Shown here piece by piece: positions 7,533 to 16,024 of a DNA stretch of 35,858 nt (the stretch's first letter is position 1; every line of letters begins with the position of its first letter). The stretch comes from an uncultured Lachnospiraceae bacterium (lineage in GTDB: Bacteria; Bacillota; Clostridia; Lachnospirales; Lachnospiraceae): the NCBI GenBank assembly GCA_947178125.1, contig CAMWXB010000043.1, positions 1 through 35,858 on the forward strand. The letters run 5' to 3'. The notes below the pieces were generated by a model. That model was not told where the DNA came from and did not search any database. It saw only the letters and a program-made list of their open reading frames with translations. The position numbers and the translations under genes are program-made.

Positions 7533-9497
7533 TCACAGAATTTCCGCATTCTTCCGGTAGAACAGAACGGACAGCCCATAAAACACCGCAAAGAACAGGA
7601 AAATTATGACGACGCTGAGCAGATTGACCGTTTTTAAATTTTTCGATATCAGTTTTTCCAGCGAATGCACGGAAAACCATGAAGATAATGTCATCAGAAG
7701 AAACGGCATCGCATAAGCCGCCAGCAGTTCCCTGGCCGCCGCCCTGCGCAAAGTCCGTGGTGAAATACCCATTTTCTGCAAGATTACGTAACGCTCTTTT
7801 TCCTCAAAAGCGTCGTTATAAAGCCTCATGAAAAGGATGCTTCCGCTCGCCAGCACAAAAACAAGGAATACAAAAACGCACAGGGAATATTCCACCTTGA
7901 TCCATTCAATCTCATCGCTGTCCGGGTCGAGAGCGACAAGCCCCACATAGCTTTCCTCCGCAGTGTAGGTAAGGCCGTTCAATTTTTCCCGGCTGACATC
8001 AAAATTTCCCGCATCTACAATTTTATAATTATAAGTATAAGTCTGAATATCGGCTGGTACCTCCGCCTGGCACTGTGACAAAAGCTCTTCCTGACACTGT
8101 GACAAACGTTCTTCCTGACACTGTGACAGGAGTTCCGCATAAACGCTGTCGCTTACGATATAATAACCGTGACTCTCCTGGAAATACCCCAAATAAGGCG
8201 CAGTCGTCTTATCAATCTGGTGGAACGGCCTTCCGTCAATCTCTATCGTTTGTTCTTTTTCGTCGGGAACGAACGACATGAGCATCTCATAAGAGACTTT
8301 GATGAGTTCGTCATCGGCAAGGCTTTCATAGGGAAAATCGATTCCCGTATCTTCCGCCAGCCGTTTGACATCGGAAAACGCCATGATTCCCTGACTGTAT
8401 CCATTGGAAAAATGACTGCCGTCCATCCCGAAAAAAGGCAGACATCCATGATATGCGATTTCATTGTCCTCCGCAATCAGCGCCGTGACTTCCGCTTCCA
8501 GCTCCGGCCGGTCGCTGATGATCTGGAACGTATAATGGTTCCTGAAATTGACCATATTGTTATACTTCCCTTTCTCCGCAAAGGCCGCGGCAATTGCAGT
8601 GACCGAACAGGTAAGCAGCACACAGGTCATGGCATACGTCCTGTAATTCTTTTTCATGCGGAAAACAATGTTATTGATCCAGAGCGTCCGCTCTCTCCGG
8701 TACAAAAAGCTTTTCCGCTTCGAAAGCCGCTGAAACAATATCGGAAGAAAACCGCCGAACAGCAGATAGGTACCGACGATAACGAGCACCGTCGCCAGAA
8801 GCAGATTCCCCATAACATTGTATCCGTCTTCTCTGATTGCAAGCGCATAGCCGTTTGCGAGGATACAGACACCGAGCGCCGCTTTGATGAGCAGAAGCAG
8901 GCCGCTTTCTTTCACATATTCATTCTGCCTTGCCGCAGAAATCATTTCCAACACGCTGCTCTTTACAATATTCCCATAACCTTTCAGTACAAAAAACGCA
9001 TAAATCGGCGTATAGATCACAGCCGTAATAACGATCGGCTGCCATGTAAAACGGAACGATATCGCAATCGCGATCTCCGAAAGCCAAATCAGGATCATCT
9101 GAAAAAGCCAGGTCGTGACCATGCCGGCGCCAATGCCGAGAACAAGCGCTACGATGCCGGTCAGCCCCGTTTCCAGCATATAGAGTTTCCCGATCTTACG
9201 GTTCGTCAGCCCCATAAAAACATAGATGCCGATTTCCTTCTTTCTCTTTGTCAGGAACACATTCGTCGCATACCAGATAAAGAAGAACATAAAACAGACG
9301 AGCACAAAAGAAATGACCCGGATGATGATATCGATATATTCTTTATTTCTCTCGCCTAACGCCTGAAAAGTTTCCGCAAAAGTCAGATTTACGAAATTAT
9401 AAAGAATCAGCACCGTAAATGCCAGAGAAAGTATCATGGAAAAATAGTTGTGAAAACTTTTCCGGAAATTTTGAAAGGCCAGTCTGCCGATACTCAT
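7533..9497 (-). CDS. BceB-type ABC transporter permease (FtsX-like)
   Basis: The 654-residue permease has the BceB layout: one span near the N-terminus (about 17-37), an FtsX-type block of spans 2-4, further spans to about residue 300, a large extracellular domain (roughly 311-545) before span 8, and a final FtsX block ending near 650. The motif 'TKRKKEIGIYVFMGLTNRKIGKLY' after span 2 is characteristic. Such permeases recognise peptide antibiotics at lipid II cycle intermediates and pass the signal to a short-sensor kinase. Its start overlaps the ATPase stop by 4 bases (ATGA), so the two are translationally coupled. The extracellular domain carries an unusual triple repeat (residues about 454-477) encoded by 24-base tandem units. 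Confidence 0.95.
   Translation of the reverse strand: MSIGRLAFQNFRKSFHNYFSMILSLAFTVLILYNFVNLTFAETFQALGERNKEYIDIIIRVISFVLVCFMFFFIWYATNVFLTKRKKEIGIYVFMGLTNRKIGKLYMLETGLTGIVALVLGIGAGMVTTWLFQMILIWLSEIAIAISFRFTWQPIVITAVIYTPIYAFFVLKGYGNIVKSSVLEMISAARQNEYVKESGLLLLIKAALGVCILANGYALAIREDGYNVMGNLLLATVLVIVGTYLLFGGFLPILFQRLSKRKSFLYRRERTLWINNIVFRMKKNYRTYAMTCVLLTCSVTAIAAAFAEKGKYNNMVNFRNHYTFQIISDRPELEAEVTALIAEDNEIAYHGCLPFFGMDGSHFSNGYSQGIMAFSDVKRLAEDTGIDFPYESLADDELIKVSYEMLMSFVPDEKEQTIEIDGRPFHQIDKTTAPYLGYFQESHGYYIVSDSVYAELLSQCQEERLSQCQEELLSQCQAEVPADIQTYTYNYKIVDAGNFDVSREKLNGLTYTAEESYVGLVALDPDSDEIEWIKVEYSLCVFVFLVFVLASGSILFMRLYNDAFEEKERYVILQKMGISPRTLRRAAARELLAAYAMPFLLMTLSSWFSVHSLEKLISKNLKTVNLLSVVIIFLFFAVFYGLSVLFYRKNAEIL
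8066..8137. repeat. Three 24-base tandem repeats inside the permease gene
   Basis: Units at 8066-8089, 8090-8113 and 8114-8137 share CCTGRCACTGTGACA and differ mostly in the last nine bases. On the minus strand they encode three copies of an eight-residue unit, LLSQCQEE/RLSQCQEE/LLSQCQAE. Each unit is in frame, so copy number can change without breaking the gene. Each copy adds one cysteine to the outside-facing domain. Confidence 0.95.
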
Positions 9498-10339
9498 GAA
9501 AGATCACCTCCCTTTTTTCTATGGTCAATATTGTCCGGAGCGGTACTGCTCGGAACAAAACTGTTCGGAGCAGCACTGCTCCTATCATCCTTACCCACCG
9601 ATGCCTGCACTTCCATAATACGGTCATAAAATTCCCTTCTGTCATTTCCCCGGCTCAGCCGGCAGCGCATCACGCCGTCATTCAGAATATAAACATCCTT
9701 TGCATAAGAAGCGCAGAAAGCGTCGTGTGTCACCATCAAAATGGCCGCCTGCCCTCTTTCATTCACAGTACGGAAACATTCCAGTAAATCCTTGCCCGAT
9801 TTGGAATCCAGCGCCCCCGTCGGTTCATCCGCAAACAGGATCTCCGGTTCGGTAATGAGCGCGCGGCATACGGCGCCCCGCTGCTTCTGCCCGCCGGACA
9901 ACTGGTAAGGATATTTGTTCAAATGCCCCGTCAAGCCGAAGGTATCGGCCAGCTTCCCGACTCTTTCCAGACAGGTCTTTCCGGAAATGCCGTTCAGAGA
10001 AAGGGGCAGCGCAATATTATCCTGCAGCGTCATCGTATCGAGCAGATTATAATCCTGAAAGACAAAACCGATCTTATCCCGCCTGATCTGCGATAATTCC
10101 TGATTGGATACTTTCGCGATATCCTTCCCATGAAACAGGACAAATCCCTGCGTCGGCCTGTCTATTGTGGAAAGGATGTTGAGCAGCGTCGTCTTGCCGG
10201 AACCGCTCGGCCCCATGATTGCGATAAAATCGTTTGCAAAAATGGTGAAGTCGATTCCTTTTAAGACCTTTGTGCGAAACCCCTTCGCACCGTAATCTTT
10301 TGTCATGTTCTTGATTTCCACGATCTTTTTTTCATTCAT
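9494..10339 (-). CDS. BceA-type ABC transporter ATPase
   Basis: The 281-residue ATPase has Walker A GPSGSGKT (43-50), Q-loop Q95, signature LSGGQ (147-151), Walker B ILFADE (167-172) and switch histidine H205. It would power the adjacent FtsX-like permease for removal of peptide antibiotics from their lipid targets. Canonical members end near residue 250; here about 30 extra residues follow, made largely of three five-residue units (SSAAP, NSFVP, SSTAP) encoded by a palindromic DNA repeat at 9537-9581. The ATG at 10339 has an AGGAGA site nine bases upstream. It follows the kinase gene by 75 bases, leaving room for its own promoter, as is usual for Bce modules. Confidence 0.95.
   Translation of the reverse strand: MNEKKIVEIKNMTKDYGAKGFRTKVLKGIDFTIFANDFIAIMGPSGSGKTTLLNILSTIDRPTQGFVLFHGKDIAKVSNQELSQIRRDKIGFVFQDYNLLDTMTLQDNIALPLSLNGISGKTCLERVGKLADTFGLTGHLNKYPYQLSGGQKQRGAVCRALITEPEILFADEPTGALDSKSGKDLLECFRTVNERGQAAILMVTHDAFCASYAKDVYILNDGVMRCRLSRGNDRREFYDRIMEVQASVGKDDRSSAAPNSFVPSSTAPDNIDHRKKGGDLS
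9537..9581. repeat. Three 15-base palindromic tandem units
   Basis: Units at 9537-9551, 9552-9566 and 9567-9581 each have the form GGARCR-N5-YGYTC with inward-facing complementary ends (GAGC/GCTC or GAACA/TGTTC). They lie in the 3' end of the ATPase gene, just before the permease start. They read in frame as a five-residue repeat, yet the arms of each unit covary (GAGC with GCTC, GAAC with GTTC), which suggests selection on the nucleic acid as well. Confidence 0.85.
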
Positions 10340-10358
10340 GCGTGTTGTTCTCCTGTTC

Positions 10359-10380
10359 TAAATAGTCTCTGTCTATTTTA
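10359..10380. promoter_or_regulatory. Dyad upstream of the ABC transporter genes
   Basis: TAAATAG (10359-10365) faces CTATTTTA (10373-10380) across seven bases, in the 75-base gap between the kinase gene and the ATPase gene, about 20 bases before the ATPase start. Bce-type regulators bind dyads upstream of their transporter genes, so this may be the operator of the adjacent OmpR-type regulator, or an AT-rich core promoter. Confidence 0.4.
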
Positions 10381-10414
10381 AAAGAAAAGAACATGAAAAA
10401 TCCTTACATCCGCA

Positions 10415-11437
10415 TTACAAATCGCCGGGAAATCTTACATTTTTGTCATAATGAAATTCGATTACAAACTTCGTCCCCTTCCCATACTCGCTCTCCGCAT
10501 TGATTTCATGCCCAAGCCGCTGCAGAATGACCGATGCCATATAAAGCCCCATCCCGGTCGATCGATACTGTCCGTTATGATAGCTGCTGCCCGTATAACC
10601 TTTTTCAAAAATCCGGCGGATATCGCTTTCTTTGATGCCCTCTCCGTTATCCTCGACAAACAGCCGCACCGTACCGTCTCCGCTTTCATTGCCTGTCCCA
10701 TCCGTACTGTCCGCATAGATGGCAAGACAGGGAGATTCTTTGCTGCAGCTGTATTTAACGGCATTGCTGATGAGCTGGTCCAGCACATAAGTCAGCCAGG
10801 ACGGGTCGGTATAGACCAGCCTGTCCACATTATCCTGTATTTTCAGCGTGAAATGATTTCTGATCAGGAAGAACTGATTATTATGGATAGCGTTTTTGAC
10901 ACACTCCATGAGATTCGTTTCCCGAATCTGCAAATCGAACAGACTGCTCTGTATTTTGGCGCCGAGCAGCGCAGAATGCAGTTGCTTGTTTATCCGTTCC
11001 AACTGCTCCCGCATCGTATTCTTCAAAGAAAGTTCTTCTATTTTTTCCGCTATTAAAAGACTTGCGGCAAGCGGAATTTTCACTTCGTGGCACCATTTGG
11101 CAAAATAATCCTGCAATTCACAGTTCATCATGAACTGCTCCTGCTGCCGCTCTTCCAATATGGCGATATCATGTGCCGCAATATCTTTATCTTCGCTGTC
11201 CGGAAACTCCCCAAAAACAACGCAGTCCCGCCGCAGCGCCTCCCGTTTCCGTGCCTGCCTCTGCCTGTCTTTCAGAAAATCAGTCCCGAAAATAAGCGCA
11301 AGCACAAGGAACACCAGAAAATCCAGATAGAACAGATAAGCGCCCTTCACTTCCGGAAGCAGAAAAAGAAAATAAAGATTATAAGCCGCGCAGGAAAACG
11401 CCGCGGGCAAAATCGCTTTATAATGCCGTTTCATCAT
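10415..11437 (-). CDS. BceS-type short-sensor histidine kinase
   Basis: The 340-residue kinase has two closely spaced membrane spans (about 10-28 and 33-52) with almost no extracellular loop, the mark of intramembrane-sensing kinases that read transporter activity rather than ligand. The phospho-acceptor is H117 in FAKWCHEVKIPLAA. The ATPase domain shows the N box LDQLISNAVKYS, the D box VEDNGEGI and the G box STGMGLYMA. It lies between its regulator (gap of 7 bases) and the transporter genes. The start at 11437 has an alternative ATG one codon later (11434). Confidence 0.95.
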   Translation of the reverse strand: MMKRHYKAILPAAFSCAAYNLYFLFLLPEVKGAYLFYLDFLVFLVLALIFGTDFLKDRQRQARKREALRRDCVVFGEFPDSEDKDIAAHDIAILEERQQEQFMMNCELQDYFAKWCHEVKIPLAASLLIAEKIEELSLKNTMREQLERINKQLHSALLGAKIQSSLFDLQIRETNLMECVKNAIHNNQFFLIRNHFTLKIQDNVDRLVYTDPSWLTYVLDQLISNAVKYSCSKESPCLAIYADSTDGTGNESGDGTVRLFVEDNGEGIKESDIRRIFEKGYTGSSYHNGQYRSTGMGLYMASVILQRLGHEINAESEYGKGTKFVIEFHYDKNVRFPGDL

Positions 11438-11444
11438 ATCTTCT

Positions 11445-12125
11445 TCACCCTATGTAGTACCCCTGCCCTTTCTTCGTTCTGACCAATTCCTCTCCGCATA
11501 AATCGGACAGTTTACTCCGAAGTCTGCTGACCAATGTAGTCAATGTTCCGTCCGAAACAAATTCGTCCGTACTCCACAGCGTCATCATTAAATCTTCTCT
11601 CGTGATGACATCCGGCCTGTGCTCTATAAGCTTTGCCATGATCCGCTTTTCCGATTTCGTCAGTTCCACTTCCTGTCCGCGCAGAAAAAGCGATGCCGTA
11701 TCCTGTTCAAAGCAGATATCCTCCCGCAGATAGATTCTGTCCCTGACCCGATATTGGTAAGTCCTCCGTAGGACTGCCGCTATCTTCGTCTGCAGAATTT
11801 CCAACCGAAAGGGCTTTTCCACATAATCATCCCCGCCCTGCGCAATCGCCATGATCTTGTCGTTGTCATCGCTCCGGCTGCTGATATAGATCAGCGGTAT
11901 TTCCGAAATCTCCCGAATCCGTCTGCACCAGTAAAACCCGTCATAACAGGGCAGATTGATATCCATCAGGACAAGCTGCGGGCGGCATCTCATAAAAGCG
12001 GAAAGAATATCTTTAAACTCCCTGATGATGGTCGTCGCATATCCCCATTTTTTCAAAAAAAGAGCAATTTCCTCCGCCAATACCGCATCGTCTTCCACGA
12101 GCATGATGTTAATCTTGATATCCAT
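11445..12125 (-). CDS. OmpR-type response regulator of the Bce module
   Basis: The 226-residue regulator has a receiver domain with acidic pair E11/D12/D13, phosphorylation site D55 (LVLMDINLPCYDG) and the lysine of VEKPF near residue 104. A winged-helix DNA-binding domain follows (about 130-226), with 'VELTKSEKRIMAKLIEHRPDVITRE' and a closing 'RTKKGQGYYIG'. The ATG at 12125 has an AGGAGCG site eight bases upstream. It is first in the operon regulator-kinase-ATPase-permease, which together makes a full sensing and resistance unit for cell-wall-active peptides. The upstream dyad at 12190-12215 is a candidate control site. Confidence 0.95.
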   Translation of the reverse strand: MDIKINIMLVEDDAVLAEEIALFLKKWGYATTIIREFKDILSAFMRCRPQLVLMDINLPCYDGFYWCRRIREISEIPLIYISSRSDDNDKIMAIAQGGDDYVEKPFRLEILQTKIAAVLRRTYQYRVRDRIYLREDICFEQDTASLFLRGQEVELTKSEKRIMAKLIEHRPDVITREDLMMTLWSTDEFVSDGTLTTLVSRLRSKLSDLCGEELVRTKKGQGYYIG

Positions 12126-12189
12126 CGGTCTATACGCTCCTATTCTTTTCTGTATTTTTTCATTTTAAAAAAATTTTTTATTTTTCTTT

Positions 12190-12215
12190 TTAAGAAATTC
12201 TTATAACATTCTTAA
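12190..12215. promoter_or_regulatory. Inverted repeat in the divergent promoter region
   Basis: TTAAGAA (12190-12196) and TTCTTAA (12209-12215) face each other across 12 bases in the 165-base gap between the Bce regulator (minus) and the unknown gene at 12291 (plus). A second TTCTTA half lies inside the spacer. It is placed to control either or both genes. The rest of the gap is A+T-rich near 12160-12190, and no consensus -35/-10 pair was convincing. Confidence 0.4.
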
Positions 12216-12290
12216 AATTGCACCCGGACAGCCGATATACAATACAGATACCAAGAGTACACAGCCCGAAACGGCGGAAAAGAGGTCAGC

Positions 12291-13247
12291 ATGGATATAA
12301 CGGCGATCCGATATCAACAGGCAAAAATGGAAGGCGTACTGAAAATTCTTTCCGGCACCGGGAAGGCCGTCCCCGGTTCCCCGGCTTCCCCAAAAAAGAA
12401 TACCGCCGCTTCCTTCCATCCGGGTTTTGCCTCCGTCACGCTTCTGGAAGAAGATGTAACGGCATATTACGGCAATGCAAAAATGAGCGGAAGCCATCAG
12501 GGAAACCGGACGAAAGGATGTCACAGCGGCAGCTATGAAGAACCGGACAAAACGCTTGTCGATGCGGTAGAACTGCCTGCGTCCTATGATTCTTTAAAAG
12601 ACTGCAATGTCTATTATCATGGAGAATCCATTTCGGAATACCGATTGATTCAGATTGCCGCCGCCAGCGGAAAAATGGAATTATCCGGAGATATGCCGGG
12701 CTATAAAGCTGCCAGAGAGGCTTTCCGGGTCATGATAGAAGAAAATGCAGGAACAAAATACGGCTGGTCCACGACCCGCTATTCGGAAGACGGCAGATAT
12801 ACGTTTACCTTACAGGAAGATGGCAGTTACAGGCGGCACCTCGTGGAAGATTTGGAAATGGGCGCATCTCTGGAAGAAATCGCGGACTGGCTCTGCAGCG
12901 GCATGCCCAACCGGAATATTGAAACGCGGTACTTAAATTATTTGAAATCAATGGACCCCGACTTGTACAATGCGGCACAAAATATCGGCAAAGAAGTTCA
13001 GACATATCATTTGATGACGACCGCCTATGATGCGGGTCTGCTGGGGGATGCACAGCACGATTATGACCTGAGCCTGCTCGCCCTTCTTTTCGGCGAACAC
13101 GACCTGGAGAAATTTCACGAGTGTTTCCAGGACTGTAAAAAAAGCGGAAACTACCAGTATCTTCTGGAACAATATCAGCCGGATATGGCGGAATATCTTA
13201 CGAACCTGCGGCAGCAGCAGCTTATGAAGAGCGGCGGTGTTTTATGA
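12291..13247 (+). CDS. Hypothetical protein divergent from the Bce module
   Basis: I do not recognise the family. The 318-residue product is soluble, with no signal peptide or membrane span. Residues 1-95 are low-complexity and probably flexible. From about 100 the protein looks folded: a segment with 'YDSLKDCNVYYHGESISEYRLIQIA', then a mixed part around 130-190 and a helical C-terminal half. The ATG at 12291 follows a good GAGGT site. It is read away from the Bce regulator, so the two may share control, but it is alone on its strand. A terminator-like hairpin just past its stop serves the convergent operon and may also end this transcript. Confidence 0.85.
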   Translation: MDITAIRYQQAKMEGVLKILSGTGKAVPGSPASPKKNTAASFHPGFASVTLLEEDVTAYYGNAKMSGSHQGNRTKGCHSGSYEEPDKTLVDAVELPASYDSLKDCNVYYHGESISEYRLIQIAAASGKMELSGDMPGYKAAREAFRVMIEENAGTKYGWSTTRYSEDGRYTFTLQEDGSYRRHLVEDLEMGASLEEIADWLCSGMPNRNIETRYLNYLKSMDPDLYNAAQNIGKEVQTYHLMTTAYDAGLLGDAQHDYDLSLLALLFGEHDLEKFHECFQDCKKSGNYQYLLEQYQPDMAEYLTNLRQQQLMKSGGVL

Positions 13248-13273
13248 AAAAGCACAAGCTCCGCAACTTGCGC
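13247..13273 (-). terminator. Terminator of the padR operon
   Basis: On the minus strand GCGCAAG (13267-13273) pairs with CTTGTGC (13252-13258), one G-U pair included, across an eight-base loop, and is followed at once by TTTTT (13247-13251). It lies 12 bases past the MFS gene stop and abuts the convergent gene's stop. Confidence 0.7.
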
Positions 13274-13284
13274 CTAACGCCAAA

Positions 13285-14541
13285 TCACCTCAGTTTTCCA
13301 TCGTTTTGCAGCCGCAGATACACGTTCTTTCCTCTCACAGCCATCAATACAGTCAACGCCGCGATTCCTCCGAAAACAACCGGAAGTTTATCGTCATATT
13401 TTTCATAAAGAATCCCCTGAAGCCATATCCCGATCGGAAGCGCAACATTATTGCATACGTTAAACAGCGCCATGAGCCGCCCGATCATATTGGCCGGGCA
13501 CGCTTTCTGCATGCCGGGAATGATAAAAATGCCTGCGATATTTGCAAAAAACAGAATCGCCGCGTTGGTCAGCATGATGACCGCAAAAGCCGCCCCGGGA
13601 GAAATTCCTTCGCGCAGCGCCAGTGTTAATATGAAAAAACAGGAGCCCATCGCCACCAAAAAAAGATAAGTATGCTTCGTCTGGAATCTGGCCGCAACAA
13701 ATACCGCCGTTGCACTCCCCAAAATCGTCGCAGCAGCAGCAACCGCCTGCGCACTCCCCATCCAGAACGCGGAAAGGTGCAGTTTCCCGCTGATCAGGTA
13801 CGTCATTCCAAACGATAAATAGGGTGAGACGAAAAATGTCAGCAGACCATTGAGAAGCATCGTCTCTCCGATATAGGTTTTATCCCTGAAAGCGAGTTTC
13901 AGAATATCTCCCAGATCATATTTCAGCGTTTCCACAATCGAATCGTAATGCGCCTGCTCCTGCACCGCAATTTTTAACAGCAGCTCAACTGCTGCCGCCA
14001 GCAGAAAGAATCCCGCGCACAAATACGCGATGAAATGAACTCTCTCCGGACCTGCTATACCATATAATAATCCGGAAAGAAGCGGCGTAAGGAGACCCGC
14101 CAAAGAAGTTATCTGGTTGGATAACGCATGCGCCCTTGCCAGATTATCTTTTCCCACGATCAGCGGAATACATGCCGAGGATACCGGCGCTTCAAAGGTC
14201 GCTACGACTGCCAGCACAATCCGCAGTCCTGCTGCCAGCACAAAACTCCTTTGTGTCTGAAAGGCCGCTCCAAGCAGCAGCGCGATAACACAGTAACATC
14301 CGTCGAGCATCGCCATCAGTTTTCTTTTATCCGCTCTATCCGCTATGACGCCGCCAAAAGGAGACAAAAATATAGCCGGAAGATAGTTGATTGCGGTAAA
14401 AGCGCCAAAAACAGCCGCAGAACCCGTCACATCAAGAACATACAAAGAAATAACGAACCTGATCATATTGGTCCCGAACATCGACAACGCCTGTCCGAGC
14501 ATCAGAAATAAAAAATTCTTTGAAAGCAGTTTCCTGTCCAT
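13285..14541 (-). CDS. MFS efflux transporter (MFS_3/macrolide-type)
   Basis: The 418-residue protein has about twelve membrane spans. It carries the family motif after span 2, FGGVIADRADKRKLM (58-72), and 'MIGRLMALFNVCNNVALPIG' in the second half, as in drug and siderophore exporters of the MFS_3 group (MefA-like). The substrate cannot be read from sequence. The ATG at 14541 has an AAGGAG site six bases upstream. It is last in the operon padR-hydrolase-MFS, 86 bases after the hydrolase stop. A PadR repressor that controls an exporter and a hydrolase suggests a response to a toxic small molecule that is hydrolysed or pumped out. Confidence 0.92.
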   Translation of the reverse strand: MDRKLLSKNFLFLMLGQALSMFGTNMIRFVISLYVLDVTGSAAVFGAFTAINYLPAIFLSPFGGVIADRADKRKLMAMLDGCYCVIALLLGAAFQTQRSFVLAAGLRIVLAVVATFEAPVSSACIPLIVGKDNLARAHALSNQITSLAGLLTPLLSGLLYGIAGPERVHFIAYLCAGFFLLAAAVELLLKIAVQEQAHYDSIVETLKYDLGDILKLAFRDKTYIGETMLLNGLLTFFVSPYLSFGMTYLISGKLHLSAFWMGSAQAVAAAATILGSATAVFVAARFQTKHTYLFLVAMGSCFFILTLALREGISPGAAFAVIMLTNAAILFFANIAGIFIIPGMQKACPANMIGRLMALFNVCNNVALPIGIWLQGILYEKYDDKLPVVFGGIAALTVLMAVRGKNVYLRLQNDGKLR

Positions 14542-14627
14542 CCTGTCTCCTTGTGCACATCTTATTGAATATACAAATTGAATATATAATCAAAAACAGG
14601 ATAACACAGAAAAGTTGACACCCTGTG

Positions 14628-15434
14628 TCAGGTTTTATCATTTAACTTCAAATGACTCCAAAATTCTTCCAATGCCGCATTAAACGCCTGCGGTACGTCC
14701 ATATTGACACAATGTCCCGCATTTTCAAAAATAGTAACCTTACAGTCCGGCTCATTCCGCTTCCACAGCTCAACCGCTGCCAGTTCCATCGGAATATCAA
14801 ATCTGCCGCATCCGATCAACAGCGGATACTCCCGTTTGGGCGTCTCGTGTTTATTTACCATACTGTTTAAAGATGCCAGATACAGAAACGACTTTTTGGA
14901 AAACCGGATATTCATATCGTAAAAATCATTTTGGGCCTGCAGGGTATAGGCGGATATTTTCTTATTTGCCTTTGCGAACCATTTGACAGAAAACAAGGCT
15001 TTCAGCATCATGAGCATTTGCGAAGCACTGTTCTCTTTCTGCATTTTTTCATCAAAATGATTGATATCGTACCCGCCAAAACAGGCAAGCGACCTTACCG
15101 CATCGGGATAGCGGTTCGCAAAATCCTGCGCAAGAACAGCGCCCAGCGAAACGCCGACAATATGTATCTTCCCGATTTTTTCTATTTGCAGGATATCGTA
15201 TATCCAGGCCGACATTTTATTGATGCTGTCACCTTTTATGGTATCTGTTGACTGTCCGTGGCCGATTATATCAACCGCTAACACATTATAACTGTCCTGA
15301 AAATATTCTGTCTGTGCCCGAAACATTGTATGGTCTGCAAAGGCCGCATGAAGAAACAGCGCCCATTCACGGTGTTTTCTTCCGCTGCTATAATATACGA
15401 TTGGTGAATGCTCCAATCTAAACTGCTCCATCAT
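14628..15434 (-). CDS. Alpha/beta-fold hydrolase
   Basis: The product is about 268 residues. The nucleophile elbow GVSLG carries the catalytic serine near residue 94, 'GCGRFDIPM' supplies the acid and 'NAGHCVNMD' the histidine near 243, so the triad is complete. The oxyanion region is 'LHAAFADHTMF', and the segment 'DIIGHGQSTD' is typical of the esterase/haloperoxidase group. Two ATGs (15434 and 15431) lie 4 and 7 bases after GGTGAT; a TTG at 15446 lacks a good site. A dyad TGACAC-N3-GTGTCA overlaps the stop codon (14616-14630) and could attenuate readthrough into the MFS gene. It is the middle gene of the PadR-controlled unit. Confidence 0.9.
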   Translation of the reverse strand: MMEQFRLEHSPIVYYSSGRKHREWALFLHAAFADHTMFRAQTEYFQDSYNVLAVDIIGHGQSTDTIKGDSINKMSAWIYDILQIEKIGKIHIVGVSLGAVLAQDFANRYPDAVRSLACFGGYDINHFDEKMQKENSASQMLMMLKALFSVKWFAKANKKISAYTLQAQNDFYDMNIRFSKKSFLYLASLNSMVNKHETPKREYPLLIGCGRFDIPMELAAVELWKRNEPDCKVTIFENAGHCVNMDVPQAFNAALEEFWSHLKLNDKT

Positions 15435-15458
15435 TCCAATCACCAAGCCTTTCTCTTC

Positions 15459-15989
15459 CTAATCCCGGATTTCCTTTAAAAGATTCTGATACCACCCGAT
15501 ATTGAATTTCATAAAATCCCTGCCATAGCGGGCCGCCGCAAGCTGATAAAAAAGAATATCCTCATATTCCGCTGCAACCTTTATGCTGTCCGCTTCTTCG
15601 CAAATGGCATTCAGCACTTCATATTGCTCTTCCAAATGCGACAAATATTTTTCCAGATTTCTTTTACGGTTTTTCTCTTCTGAAAAGCCCATAAAGTACA
15701 CTTTTCCCAACTCCGGATTTTTGGTGCCGTATGCTTCTATCGGACTGTTCACCCATTTGGAAAAATGCTGTTTTCCGCTGTCGGTTATCGAATATATTTT
15801 TTTATACTTTCCATTCTCAACCGTCTCTTCATAACGGATGAACCCGCCGCTCTGCAGCTTTTTTACAGCCGCCTGTATGCTTCCCATACTGCTGCTGTAC
15901 ATAAGATGCAGTCCCTTATTGACCCGTTCCCGCAATTGATAGATTGTCCTGTTTCCCAAGAGCAGAATACCAAGTATCATGTAATCCAT
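15459..15989 (-). CDS. PadR-family transcriptional regulator
   Basis: The 176-residue protein has the PadR winged helix at 1-80 ('LGILLLGNRTIYQLRERVNKGLHLMYSSSMGSIQAAVKKLQSGGFI', then 'GKYKKIYSITDSGKQHF') and a helical C-terminal dimer domain with 'HLEEQYEVLNAICEE', like PadR subfamily members with the Vir_act_alpha_C domain. The ATG at 15989 follows AAGGAG by six bases. It heads the operon with the hydrolase and MFS exporter. A palindrome overlapping the transcription start region (16002-16020) makes autorepression very likely, relieved by an unknown small molecule. Confidence 0.95.
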   Translation of the reverse strand: MDYMILGILLLGNRTIYQLRERVNKGLHLMYSSSMGSIQAAVKKLQSGGFIRYEETVENGKYKKIYSITDSGKQHFSKWVNSPIEAYGTKNPELGKVYFMGFSEEKNRKRNLEKYLSHLEEQYEVLNAICEEADSIKVAAEYEDILFYQLAAARYGRDFMKFNIGWYQNLLKEIRD

Positions 15990-16001
15990 TTGCTTCTCCT
16001 T

Positions 16002-16020
16002 ATATTACTATTAGTAATAT
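16002..16020. promoter_or_regulatory. Probable PadR operator
   Basis: ATATTACT (16002-16009) and AGTAATAT (16013-16020) form a perfect 8-base inverted repeat with a three-base centre. It lies directly downstream of the -10 box, about 12 bases from the padR start codon, so bound repressor would cover the start of transcription. A further half-like TTACTA lies at 16019-16025. Confidence 0.75.
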
Positions 16021-16024
16021 TACT

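Noticed and set aside
8169..9359. A 396-codon open frame on the plus strand inside the Bce-type permease gene
   Set aside because: It is antisense to a gene with full family motifs, has no ribosome site and its translation is low in plausible folds; it is a by-product of codon bias.
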